Origin: Phycisphaerae bacterium
GTDB taxonomy: Bacteria > Planctomycetota > Phycisphaerae > Sedimentisphaerales > Anaerobacaceae
Assembly (NCBI GenBank): GCA_028714255.1
Contig: JAQTMR010000016.1
Coordinates: forward strand, 1 to 45,870
DNA length: 45,870 nucleotides
Direction of reading: 5' to 3'
The notes beneath the pieces are model-generated. The model did not search any database. It saw only the letters and a list, made by a program, of their open reading frames with translations, and had not been told where the DNA came from. Below are positions 17,511-25,941 of the stretch, piece after piece. The position numbers were made by a program, and so were the translations under genes. Within the stretch, counting starts at the first letter, position 1; every line of letters starts with the position of its first letter.

Positions 17511-19313
17511 ATGAGTACCGAACACATAAGAAATTTCTCGATAATAGCCCATATCGACCACGGCAAAAGTACGCTCGCCGACCGAATACTCGAGCTTACC
17601 GGCGCGGTCAATAAACGCGACAAGAAGAAGGACCAGATTCTCGACGATATGGACCTCGAACGCGAACGCGGTATCACCATAAAGGCCTCCGCGGTCACCC
17701 TCAACTACGAGTTCGAAGGCAAAACTTATATGCTCAACCTCATCGACACCCCAGGCCACGTCGATTTCCATTACGAAGTTTCCCGCGCCCTCGCCGCCTG
17801 CGAAGGCGCCCTGCTCGTCGTTGATGCCACTCAAGGCGTCGAGGCACAGACCGTCGCAAATTCGCACCTCGCTATGGAAACAAACGTCGAGCTTCTCGGA
17901 GTAGTAAATAAAATCGACCTGCCCTCCGCCCAACCGGAAATCGTCGCCGAGGAAATCGAGCACACCATCGGCATCAGAAAAAACGAGTGTTTTTATATCA
18001 GCGCAAAAACCGGAATTGGTGTCCGCGACCTTTTGGATGCGATAGTGACCTTGCTTCCGCCCCCGCCCGACAAAAACGACGAGCAAACCGCCGCACTCGT
18101 CTTCGATAGCCTCTGCGATGACTACCGAGGCGTAATCTGCTACGTCAGGGTATTCGCAGGCAAACTTAAAGTTAAACAGAAAATCCGTTTTATGGGCAAC
18201 GGCAAAACATATCTCATCACCGAGCTGGGCAAATTCGCACCAAGAATGACCCCAGTCAATGAAATGGGCTCCGGCGAGGTAGGCTATATCATCGCCAACA
18301 TCCGCGACCTCGCTGATGTCACCATCGGCGACACCATCACCGACGACGCCAAACCCGCCGACAAACCGCTCACAGGCTACAAGCCTCCTATGCAGATGGT
18401 CTTCTCCGATTTCTACCCCGGCAATAATACCGACTACCCAAAACTTCGCATCGCCTTTGAAAAATTGGCCATGAATGATGCAAGCTTCTCCTACACCGCA
18501 CACAATTCGCCCGCGCTTGGATTTGGCTTCCGCTGCGGCTTCCTCGGTCTTCTGCATATGGATATTATCCAGGAACGGCTCGAACGTGAACACAATATTA
18601 ACGTCATCCAGACCGCCCCATCCGTCAGCTACGAAGTCCTCACCAGTGACGGCAACGTAACAAGAATCGATTCCCCCGGCGAGCTGCCAGATATCACCAA
18701 AATCGAAGAACTCCGGGAACCCTTCGTTCGGCTGGAAATCATCACCTCAACCGACTCTATCGGCGATATTATGAAGCTGGCAGAAACCGTCCGGTGCAAA
18801 CTGCTCAAAACCGATTACATCAGCGGCACGCGCGTTATGCTCGAATACAAAGCCCCGCTGGCTGAAATAGTCTATGATTTCTACAGCACCTTAAAAGGCA
18901 TAAGCCATGGCTACGCGACTATGGACTACGAATTTCTCGGCTTCGAAACCAGCGACCTCGTCAAGCTCGACGTCCTCGTAAACAAAGTCGCAGTCGATGC
19001 ACTTTCTGTTATTGTCCATCGCTCAACCGCCGAGTCACGTGGCCGAAGACTCATAACCCGACTCCGCAAGGCAATCCCGCGACATCAGTTCGAAATCCCG
19101 CTCCAGGCCGCCATCGGCGGAAAAATCGTCGCACGGGAAACCGTCAAGGCATATCGAAAGGATGTCACCGCAAAACTCTATGGCGGAGATGTCACTCGTA
19201 AAATGAAGGTCCTCAAAAAACAAAAAGAGGGCAAGAAGCGAATGAAGAACATCGGCTCGGTCAACATCCCGCAGGAAGCCTTTATGAGCATCCTCGACTC
19301 TTCCGAGGATTAA
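17511..19313 (+). CDS. lepA: Elongation factor 4 (LepA), ribosome-binding GTPase
   Basis: LepA is a translational GTPase that binds the ribosome and acts in translation initiation or back-translocation. The G motifs are intact: AHIDHGKST (residues 13-21), the switch I RGITIKAS, DTPGH and VVNKIDLP. The EF4-specific C-terminal domain ends with KKQKEGKKRMKNIGSVNIPQEAF. The length of 600 residues is standard. A TATATT lies 4 bases before the ATG and no ribosome binding site is seen, so a leaderless transcript is possible, although the -35 is poor. A long antisense frame across it is a codon-usage shadow. Confidence 0.98.
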   Translation: MSTEHIRNFSIIAHIDHGKSTLADRILELTGAVNKRDKKKDQILDDMDLERERGITIKASAVTLNYEFEGKTYMLNLIDTPGHVDFHYEVSRALAACEGALLVVDATQGVEAQTVANSHLAMETNVELLGVVNKIDLPSAQPEIVAEEIEHTIGIRKNECFYISAKTGIGVRDLLDAIVTLLPPPPDKNDEQTAALVFDSLCDDYRGVICYVRVFAGKLKVKQKIRFMGNGKTYLITELGKFAPRMTPVNEMGSGEVGYIIANIRDLADVTIGDTITDDAKPADKPLTGYKPPMQMVFSDFYPGNNTDYPKLRIAFEKLAMNDASFSYTAHNSPALGFGFRCGFLGLLHMDIIQERLEREHNINVIQTAPSVSYEVLTSDGNVTRIDSPGELPDITKIEELREPFVRLEIITSTDSIGDIMKLAETVRCKLLKTDYISGTRVMLEYKAPLAEIVYDFYSTLKGISHGYATMDYEFLGFETSDLVKLDVLVNKVAVDALSVIVHRSTAESRGRRLITRLRKAIPRHQFEIPLQAAIGGKIVARETVKAYRKDVTAKLYGGDVTRKMKVLKKQKEGKKRMKNIGSVNIPQEAFMSILDSSED

Positions 19314-19366
19314 ACAGCAATCTTATTTCACTATTGATTCACCGGCTCGTACTGCATTCGCAGTTT

Positions 19367-20074
19367 TCAGATTGTTTTGCCTGCGTAGTCCTGTGCGTGG
19401 AACAGCTTGCCCGTCGTCCCGTCGTCAATCAAAACGGGAACCAATGCCCCGGGCAATACCGATTCGACCGCATTAGGCGCCTTCGGGCCGCCCAAATCCG
19501 TACGCAGCCAGCCCGGGTCCAGCAGGTTCATCAATATGCCCGTGTCCTTGAGATAGCCGACAGTGTCGAGCACGAACTTGTCCACTGCCGCCTTGGAAAT
19601 TGCGTAGGCAATCAGCTCAGGCTGGTTCGCAATGCCGGAAGTAACGTTGATTATCCGTCCCCAGCCGCGCTTAATCATCCCGGGCATCAAACGATGACAG
19701 ATACAGATAAGAGAGGTAACGTTCACCTCGAAACTCTTGCGGAAGTCCTCGGCTGGGACATTTTTCCAGTCGTCGCGGAAGGTTGTCATTACCGCCGCGT
19801 TATTATAAACGATATCGATGGCTGGGCCCGCCTCTAAGATACTTGTCAGCATTGCGTCCACCTGGTTTTGGTCGGATAGTTCAGCCGCTACTTGCCGAAC
19901 CTGCACACCTTTACCTGTCAATTCGTCCGCCAGAGCCTGCGTATGCGCCGAATCTCTGCTGTGCAGTACGATGTTACAGCCGTATTGGCTTAATCCCAGA
20001 CATACCTGCCGACCGACGCCGCGACTCGAACCGGTTACTAAGGCCCACTTACCACGAATATCTGCTTTCTTCAT
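19367..20074 (-). CDS. Short-chain dehydrogenase/reductase (SDR) family oxidoreductase
   Basis: A classical SDR of 235 residues. The cofactor motif is TGSSRGVG (residues 15-22), the structural motif is NNAAV, and the catalytic Tyr and Lys occur as YAISK, preceded by the serine in INVTSG. The sequence after the active site (LLDPGWLRTDLGG) is typical of the family. It should be an NAD(P)H-dependent alcohol/ketone oxidoreductase; the substrate cannot be inferred. A GGAG site lies about 10 bases before the ATG. The gene converges on lepA and follows rho on the same strand after a 133-base gap. Confidence 0.9.
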   Translation of the reverse strand: MKKADIRGKWALVTGSSRGVGRQVCLGLSQYGCNIVLHSRDSAHTQALADELTGKGVQVRQVAAELSDQNQVDAMLTSILEAGPAIDIVYNNAAVMTTFRDDWKNVPAEDFRKSFEVNVTSLICICHRLMPGMIKRGWGRIINVTSGIANQPELIAYAISKAAVDKFVLDTVGYLKDTGILMNLLDPGWLRTDLGGPKAPNAVESVLPGALVPVLIDDGTTGKLFHAQDYAGKTI

Positions 20075-20207
20075 TACGATTGTTCTCCTTCTATAAATCC
20101 AGTACTATTTGCCCCCGACGAAAACGCCCTTTTACACTTTTCTCCGCCGACAGTCAAGGAAATTTGCCCAACTTCTGTCCGCAGGATGCAGGTAAAAACG
20201 AATTTTT

Positions 20208-21308
20208 CTACCCCGACATACTTTTCAGAAATTCTTCGTTGGTTGGATATTTTTTCAACAACTTCTCCAGCGATTCCATCACCTCTCTCGGTTTATAACT
20301 CGACAGCACCCGCCTCATCATAGCAAGCTTTTTCATATCCTCTTCGCCGTATAAACTTTCTTCCTTTCGCGTCCCGCTCGCAGCCAGATTTATCGCCGGA
20401 AATATCCTCGCCTCGGCGAGCGAACGGTCGAGCACTATCTCGCTGTTGCCGGTGCCCTTAAATTCCTCATAAATCAACTGGTCCATCCGCGAGCCGGTAT
20501 CGACCAGTATAGTTGCGATAATCGTAACCGACCCGCCGTTCTCGACATTCCGTGCCATCCCGAAAAACCTTCGTGGTATCTCCAGCGCCCCGACCTCCAC
20601 TCCGCCCGACATAACCCTTCTCGTCCCCGACCCCCTGCGGTTAAACGACCTGCCCATCCGCGTCAGACTATCCACAAGAATCACCACATCTCTGCCGCAT
20701 TCGAGTTCAATTCTGATATTGGCAAGCATCAGCTCCGCAAGCGCGATATGCTCCTCGATACTTCCGTCAATCGTGCTTGCCAGAACCTCCGCCCCCTTTA
20801 CCTCCCGCTGAAAACTCGTCACCTCTTCGGGCCTTTCGTCTATCAATAACACGATTACGTGCGCCTTGGGGTCATCATAAATAATAGCCTCCGCTATTTG
20901 CCCAAGCAGCACCGTCTTGCCCGCCTTTGGAGGCGATATTATCAATCCCCGCGTTCCTTTTCCTATCGGCGCCGCAAGGTCAACTATCCGCATACTCTGC
21001 TGCCCACATGCCGCCAGCTTAAACCGCTTGTCAGGATTCACCGCGACAAGGTCGCTATAAGGCTTGCGTTTTTGAAACTCCTCGGGCTTCAATCCGCATA
21101 CCGACTCCACTGCCGACAATTCTTTCCTGCCCCTGACCACGCCAAACGGACCAGCCGTCACCGCCCCCTCGGCAAGTCTATACTGCCGTATCAGCCCCGC
21201 AGGCACAATCACATCGGCAGGACTCACCCGCAGCGACCTTTCAACACTAAGCAAACGTCCCGTCCCATTTCTATCAAGCTTTAAAATTCCGCTGGCAATA
21301 TCAGGCAT
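20208..21308 (-). CDS. rho: Transcription termination factor Rho, short form
   Basis: Rho is the hexameric RNA helicase that ends transcription. The 366-residue protein begins directly with the cold-shock-like RNA-binding domain ([14 protein letters not shown]...[14 protein letters not shown]), then the RecA-like ATPase: P-loop [11 protein letters not shown] (125-135), Walker [14 protein letters not shown] and the Q-loop region [12 protein letters not shown]. The N-terminal helical bundle present in E. coli Rho (about 45 residues) is missing, and the inserted acidic/basic region common in other planctomycete and actinobacterial Rho is also absent. Catalytic motifs are intact, so it should function. 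It is divergent from the ABC-F gene. Confidence 0.96.
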   Translation of the reverse strand: MPDIASGILKLDRNGTGRLLSVERSLRVSPADVIVPAGLIRQYRLAEGAVTAGPFGVVRGRKELSAVESVCGLKPEEFQKRKPYSDLVAVNPDKRFKLAACGQQSMRIVDLAAPIGKGTRGLIISPPKAGKTVLLGQIAEAIIYDDPKAHVIVLLIDERPEEVTSFQREVKGAEVLASTIDGSIEEHIALAELMLANIRIELECGRDVVILVDSLTRMGRSFNRRGSGTRRVMSGGVEVGALEIPRRFFGMARNVENGGSVTIIATILVDTGSRMDQLIYEEFKGTGNSEIVLDRSLAEARIFPAINLAASGTRKEESLYGEEDMKKLAMMRRVLSSYKPREVMESLEKLLKKYPTNEEFLKSMSG

Positions 21309-21400
21309 CTATATCAATTCTCCAAAAAGTTAAATCGTTTTTTAGGGAGGATTAGAAAAACATATTTATTGTATTATACAGCATCTTATCTTCATCGGGA

Positions 21401-21428
21401 TGGGCAAACCACAAAAATCCGTTATAAT
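21401..21428 (+). promoter_or_regulatory. Predicted leaderless promoter of the ABC-F gene
   Basis: A perfect TATAAT (21423-21428) ends 6 bases before the ATG at 21435, with a 4-of-6 -35 match TGGGCA (21401-21406) at 16 bases. The predicted transcript starts at the ATG, which lacks a ribosome binding site. Confidence 0.5.
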
Positions 21429-21434
21429 GTATCA

Positions 21435-23381
21435 ATGCCGATAGTAACGTTAAAGAATATACATATGTCATTCGGGCCGCAGGCGATTTTCGACCGGCTC
21501 AATTTGAAGATATATCCCGCCGAGAAGGTCGGCCTTATCGGCAGCAACGGGTGCGGAAAAACCTCACTGCTGAAAATGATTCTCGGAATTCTGCCTCCGG
21601 ACACCGGCCATGTTCAGCAAAGAAAGGCACTGCGAATCGGATACCTCCCGCAGGAGCCGGTTTTCTCCGGCGAAAAAACCGTTCTCGAAGAACTCCACGA
21701 TAGCGCACAGGAAATACTCGACCTGCAAAAAAAGCTGCACGACTCCGCGGAGACATTAAGCAAATTGCACGGCGGCGAATTAAAATCCGCAATGAAGCAG
21801 TACGACCGACTAAGCAGCGAATTTGAAATTACAGGCGGATACAGGTACGAAACGAAAATAAAAGAAATCGCCGCCGGCCTCGGCCTTGAGGAAAAACATT
21901 ATCCATTAAAAACAACACAGCTTAGCGGCGGGCAATTATCCCGATTGGGACTGGCCAAAGTCCTGCTCGCAGACGCAAACCTGCTGCTGCTCGATGAGCC
22001 GACAAACCATCTCGACTGGAACGCGACATTGTGGCTTGAAAAATTCTTAAAAAACTACAGCGGAGCTGCGCTGATTGTCAGCCACGACAGGTTTCTGCTC
22101 GATAGATTGGTCTGTAAAATCGTGGAAATCAGGGACCGCGGGGCGATTGTTTATTCGGGCAATTACAGCACTTACAGACAGGAAAAGGGCAAACGTGACC
22201 TCGAACTGGGCCGTCAGTACGAACAGCGAGTGGAGTTCATCGAAAAAACTCGCGACTTTATCGTGCGCAACATAAACCGCAAGGGGACAAAGAAAGTCGC
22301 GCAGGGCAGGCAAACCCGACTCGATAACCTTCTCAAGGCTAATCCTGACTTTCTCGAAAAACCAAAGCACACACGAGAGCTTAGTTTCAAATTTGCCGAG
22401 GTGGAAAACAGGGGCAAGCGAGTAGATGCTGCGGTAATCTGTAAAAATCTTACGAAAAGTTTCGACGGCCTGACGCTGTTTGAAAATTTAAGTTTCGAGA
22501 TTCTCACAGGCCAGCGTACAGGCATCATCGGCCCCAACGGAAGGGGCAAAACAACGCTGCTGAAACTTGCCCGTGGACAAAGAGAGCCGACATCCGGAAC
22601 AATCGCGATTAAGAAGTCACTTTACATCGGTTATCTTGACCAGGCGGGAGCGGAGCTGAACCCGGAAAATACCGTGCTTGAAGAAGCAGCGAGTGTCATT
22701 CCTGAAATGCTGCCAGAACAGATGCGCAAACGCCTCGGGGCATTTCTGTTTGTCAAAGACAATGTGTTTAAAAAGGTCGCGGACCTTAGCGGCGGAGAAC
22801 GAAATCGGCTGGCGCTTTGCAAACTCGTTTTGTCAGAACCGGAAGTTCTTATACTCGATGAGCCGACAAATCACCTTGATATCCCAAGCATCGAGGCGCT
22901 CGAAAATGCACTTCAGAATTACGCGGGGACAATCATCGTCATAAGTCACGACAGGTTTTTTCTCGACAGAGTAGTCCAGCGGCTTATTGTGCTCGGCGCG
23001 GATGAACTGGGCAAAATGACACCGGGCAGATTCGAATTTATAACCGGCTCATTCAGCCGATACGCCGAACTTTTAGAGCAAAGAGCATTAGAACGAGTAA
23101 CAGGACCGCAGGCTGCAAAGCCGAAAAGCCCAAAGCAGGATAAGCCGAGAAAGACTACCCCGCCGGAACTAAAACAATTTAATCCCTGGTCGGTGGAAAA
23201 GATTGAGCAGGCAATTGAGCAGACCGAGGCGAAAATTAAAGAGCTGCACGAAAGTTTCGGTAATGAAAAAGTCTATAAAGATTACAAACTGCTCGCCCAG
23301 GTGCAGGACCAGGTCAAAGAAAAAGAGCAATATCTCGAACTGCTCTATAGGGCTTATGAACTGAAAACAAGCAACCGTTAA
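21435..23381 (+). CDS. ABC-F family ATPase (Uup/EttA-like)
   Basis: Two ABC ATPase modules lie in one 648-residue soluble protein. The first has Walker A GSNGCGKT (36-43), signature LSGGQLSR and Walker B LLLLDEPTNHLD. The second has GPNGRGKT, LSGGERNR and VLILDEPTNHLD. They are joined by the charged linker of ABC-F proteins (about 240-320). A C-terminal coiled coil (from KIEQAIEQTEAKIKELHE on) is Uup-like. ABC-F proteins act on ribosomes or DNA, not in transport; antibiotic protection is one possible role. The start was set at ATG 21435. A TTG at 21369 gives 22 more residues, but its only GGAGG is 18 bases upstream. Confidence 0.94.
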   Translation: MPIVTLKNIHMSFGPQAIFDRLNLKIYPAEKVGLIGSNGCGKTSLLKMILGILPPDTGHVQQRKALRIGYLPQEPVFSGEKTVLEELHDSAQEILDLQKKLHDSAETLSKLHGGELKSAMKQYDRLSSEFEITGGYRYETKIKEIAAGLGLEEKHYPLKTTQLSGGQLSRLGLAKVLLADANLLLLDEPTNHLDWNATLWLEKFLKNYSGAALIVSHDRFLLDRLVCKIVEIRDRGAIVYSGNYSTYRQEKGKRDLELGRQYEQRVEFIEKTRDFIVRNINRKGTKKVAQGRQTRLDNLLKANPDFLEKPKHTRELSFKFAEVENRGKRVDAAVICKNLTKSFDGLTLFENLSFEILTGQRTGIIGPNGRGKTTLLKLARGQREPTSGTIAIKKSLYIGYLDQAGAELNPENTVLEEAASVIPEMLPEQMRKRLGAFLFVKDNVFKKVADLSGGERNRLALCKLVLSEPEVLILDEPTNHLDIPSIEALENALQNYAGTIIVISHDRFFLDRVVQRLIVLGADELGKMTPGRFEFITGSFSRYAELLEQRALERVTGPQAAKPKSPKQDKPRKTTPPELKQFNPWSVEKIEQAIEQTEAKIKELHESFGNEKVYKDYKLLAQVQDQVKEKEQYLELLYRAYELKTSNR

Positions 23382-23437
23382 CCGCTGGGGCCCAGATTTT
23401 TCAATTTCCCCCCAACCGCGAAAATATCGAGGCAATT

Positions 23438-23479
23438 GACGCAAAGCGTCATCCCGACCGCAGCGCAGTGGAGGGATCT
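23438..23479. repeat. Dispersed repeat after the ABC-F gene
   Basis: The unit has a small palindrome GACGC-AAA-GCGTC (23438-23450), then ATCCC...GGGAT as an inverted pair (23451-23477). This composition matches widespread short repeats of the type CATCCCGA..GGGATCT seen in many bacterial genomes. Confidence 0.6.
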
Positions 23480-23710
23480 ATTTTAAACTACCCGAACTCA
23501 ACTGACTATCGACTAAACTGTCTTGACATTCCTCTTCCACCAAACTAAATTATAGCTATCAAAAAGCGTTGTATATTGTTATGTTATATGAAACACCCCC
23601 AGAATAAATAGCATATGAAAAAATGTTTGAACTCCTATTCAGTCGTTAACTTAATAACAATCACTTCATTGCTTATCGTAATCTTATGCCCGAAAATGTA
23701 CGGACGTGAA

Positions 23711-23716
23711 GGAGGT
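23711..23716 (+). promoter_or_regulatory. Strong ribosome binding site that decides the start of the channel protein
   Basis: GGAGGT lies 9 bases before the ATG at 23726. The alternative ATG at 23615 in the same frame has no comparable site, so the shorter protein is favoured. Confidence 0.7.
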
Positions 23717-23725
23717 AGGGAAAGT

Positions 23726-25612
23726 ATGAATAGACAAGACAAAACATATAATAAAACACAATACGATCTGTTAAAAAAATGCTCTAAAAAGAAAGATGTC
23801 ACAGAATGGAACAATTGGAGAAAGAAAAACCCCAGGGAAAAAGTAATATTAACAGGTGTTAACTTATCTTCATTTGAATTAGTTGATGCGAACCTGGAAA
23901 ATGCAGACCTTAGGGGTGCTCAATTATTTAATACAAATCTGAGTAACACAAACCTAAGAGGGGCAAACCTAGAAGAAGCTTATCTTGTAGAAACAATTTT
24001 GAATTCAGCCGTTTTAACTAAGGTGACTTTCAAAAGTGCTATCTTGACAAGAGTAAAAGCTAATAATTCAAACTTCGATTATGCAGATTTTGAAAACGCA
24101 AGCATAAAAATACCAGAAATAGAGAACTGCACCTTTATAGGCGCAAATTTTAGTTACACTAACATCTCGGATAATTTTATTAGAAAATGCGACCTCAAAA
24201 ATTCGATTTTTATAGAAACGATAGCAAAGAATGTCGATTTTAAATATTCGGATTTTTCTAATGTAATATTTAATAATGCTAACCTTAGTCAATCAAACCT
24301 ATGGTACGCAAAATTTAATGTTGATGAAATAAAAAAAGCCAAACGGTTATTTCACGCTAAATTTTTATTAGAAGACTATAACGACTACCTTTCGTTAAAA
24401 GAGAAAGACATCCTTTTTTGTTACGAAAAGCAATATAAATGGTTACTCGAATGTTCTGAGAAAAAAGATTTATCCGAATGGAACGAGTGGAATCCACACA
24501 CAGGCTATAAACATACCGGCAGGATGATATATCTTGCAGGTGCCGATTTGGAGAAGTTGTTTTTGGAAAAAGTGCGTCTAGGAAATGCTGATTTAAGGGA
24601 AGCACGTTTCATAGGCACAAATTTAAAAGGTGCTTTGCTAGACGAAGCCAACATGGAAGGAGCATACATGAATGGTGGCCCTTGTTTAGACGGTGCGTTT
24701 TTAGATCATGCAAACTTGAAAAACGCTTGGTTAGGATCGGCGTGTTTTCGAAATGCACGTTTATTTGGAGCAGACTTAGAAAATACTGACCTGTGTGACG
24801 CAGATTTTTCTATGGCTGATTTGAGAAGGGCTAATCTTAAAAATACAAAAAGTATCTTAGCCGCAAATTTTGAGAAAGCTCGCATGGAAGCTGTCAATTT
24901 AGAAGGTGCTAATCTTTACAAATGTAATTTCTCTGGCACGGATTTTCATAGAGGTATTGTTGATGGCACAACCTCAATGTATCAGTGTCAAGTTGACAGA
25001 GAAACGGATTTTAGATGTGTTTCTTTGGATAGTATCGGGATAGATTCAACAACGAAAAGGTTACTAGAATATAATATCAGAAGAAAGAATTGGAGTGATT
25101 GGTATTGGCAAACAACCTATGAAGAAGGAAAAAAATTCCATTCAGATCATGGCCCCAAAAAAGAAATTATGTGGAAAAATATAACTCGTTTTATAATTAC
25201 TTTGCCAGTTAGGGGATTTTGGTGGATAAGTGATTACGGTACTAATCCGCTTAGAATTCTGAAGGTTTCTATTGCAATCTGGTTTGTGTTCACTTTAATT
25301 TATTTTAGCTTTCCTAAATGCATAGAGAATCTTTGCATGAAGGATCTTACCGTTCGAAAAGGCAAAATTTGCAGTATACCTACAAGAATGCAACTGTTTT
25401 GGCGTTCAGCGTACTTTTCTGCATCTACAATGATAATATTTGGCAGTGGGGACATGTATCCCAAACCATATGGTAAAGCTCAGCTTATTGTAATTGTACA
25501 AGGGTTTATTGCTTATTTCTTGCTCGCTGAATTAGTTACCTTTCTCGGCATTCTTTTCACAAGTGGTGGTCCATTTTTGATTTATATGTATCCTCATGCT
25601 GGTTTCCCATAA
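23726..25612 (+). CDS. Pentapeptide-repeat protein fused to a two-helix ion channel pore
   Basis: This 628-residue protein has two blocks of pentapeptide repeats (A(D/N)LxX; roughly residues 40-200 and 260-430), which fold as a right-handed beta-helix. Its C-terminus is shaped like a two-TM channel: helix RILKVSIAIWFVFTLIYF (509-528), a pore loop TMIIFGSGDMYP (568-579), and helix IVIVQGFIAYFLLAELVTFL (586-605). SGD stands where potassium channels have GYGD, so ion selectivity may differ. A motif LLxxCSxKKDxxEWNxW occurs before each repeat block (15-31, 240-256), and a third weaker copy is at 446-461. The 23615 start would add a signal-like segment that would put the repeats outside and invert the pore; channel topology and the GGAGGT site favour 23726. 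Codon use is more AT-rich than the neighbours, which hints at transfer. Confidence 0.8.
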   Translation: MNRQDKTYNKTQYDLLKKCSKKKDVTEWNNWRKKNPREKVILTGVNLSSFELVDANLENADLRGAQLFNTNLSNTNLRGANLEEAYLVETILNSAVLTKVTFKSAILTRVKANNSNFDYADFENASIKIPEIENCTFIGANFSYTNISDNFIRKCDLKNSIFIETIAKNVDFKYSDFSNVIFNNANLSQSNLWYAKFNVDEIKKAKRLFHAKFLLEDYNDYLSLKEKDILFCYEKQYKWLLECSEKKDLSEWNEWNPHTGYKHTGRMIYLAGADLEKLFLEKVRLGNADLREARFIGTNLKGALLDEANMEGAYMNGGPCLDGAFLDHANLKNAWLGSACFRNARLFGADLENTDLCDADFSMADLRRANLKNTKSILAANFEKARMEAVNLEGANLYKCNFSGTDFHRGIVDGTTSMYQCQVDRETDFRCVSLDSIGIDSTTKRLLEYNIRRKNWSDWYWQTTYEEGKKFHSDHGPKKEIMWKNITRFIITLPVRGFWWISDYGTNPLRILKVSIAIWFVFTLIYFSFPKCIENLCMKDLTVRKGKICSIPTRMQLFWRSAYFSASTMIIFGSGDMYPKPYGKAQLIVIVQGFIAYFLLAELVTFLGILFTSGGPFLIYMYPHAGFP

Positions 25613-25659
25613 AAAGTCTTGTGACAAAACAACGACAAAATTTCCAGCGTCCTCTTTTA

Positions 25660-25733
25660 ATCCGTGGTTAATTTTTTTGTACTTTTTTGTGCCCAAAAAA
25701 ATCAGTGAAATCCGTGAAATCTGTGGCTAATTA
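25660..25733. repeat. ATCCGTG-type dispersed repeat
   Basis: Units ATCCGTGGTTAATTT, ATCAGTGAA, ATCCGTGAA and ATCTGTGGCTAATT follow each other. The same words appear at the ends of the 123-bp repeats near 15940 and 16130, so this is another copy of the same dispersed family. Confidence 0.65.
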
Positions 25734-25765
25734 AATTTCAATCAAATGCGCAGGGGGGTGCAAAA

Positions 25766-25860
25766 TTGTTGTAAGTTTGGTATCAGTTTTTGCATGTTTT
25801 GTATAAGTTTTGATAAGTTTGGCTATGTTTTTGTAAGTTATTGTAAGTTTTTGCACGTTT
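25766..25860. repeat. 10-bp periodic T-rich array
   Basis: Nine consecutive 10-base blocks (25771-25860) carry GTTT, or a one-base variant of it, at nearly the same phase, for example GTATAAGTTT, TGATAAGTTT, TTGTAAGTTT, TTGCACGTTT. The period equals about one turn of B-DNA. Confidence 0.75.
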
Positions 25861-25941
25861 CAAAACATGAACATGCGCAATTGATGCTATCCCATTTTAC
25901 TCATCTTACCTATTTTGTCGTAGCAAAGACGGGCTTTTGCG

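Larger units (their letters stand above)
25613..25941. other. Intergenic region between convergent genes, repeats only
   Basis: No gene is seen in these 329 bases. They hold the ATCCGTG-type repeat (25660-25733) and the 10-bp periodic T-rich array (25766-25860), described separately. No strong terminator hairpin for either convergent gene was recognised. Confidence 0.6.

Noticed and set aside
17403-18593. A 396-residue open frame antisense to lepA
   Set aside because: It lies wholly opposite a certain gene, has no recognisable motif, and arises from the codon use of lepA.
23615-23725. A longer start with a signal-like segment for the channel protein
   Set aside because: It lacks a ribosome binding site and would place the repeats outside; kept as an alternative only.
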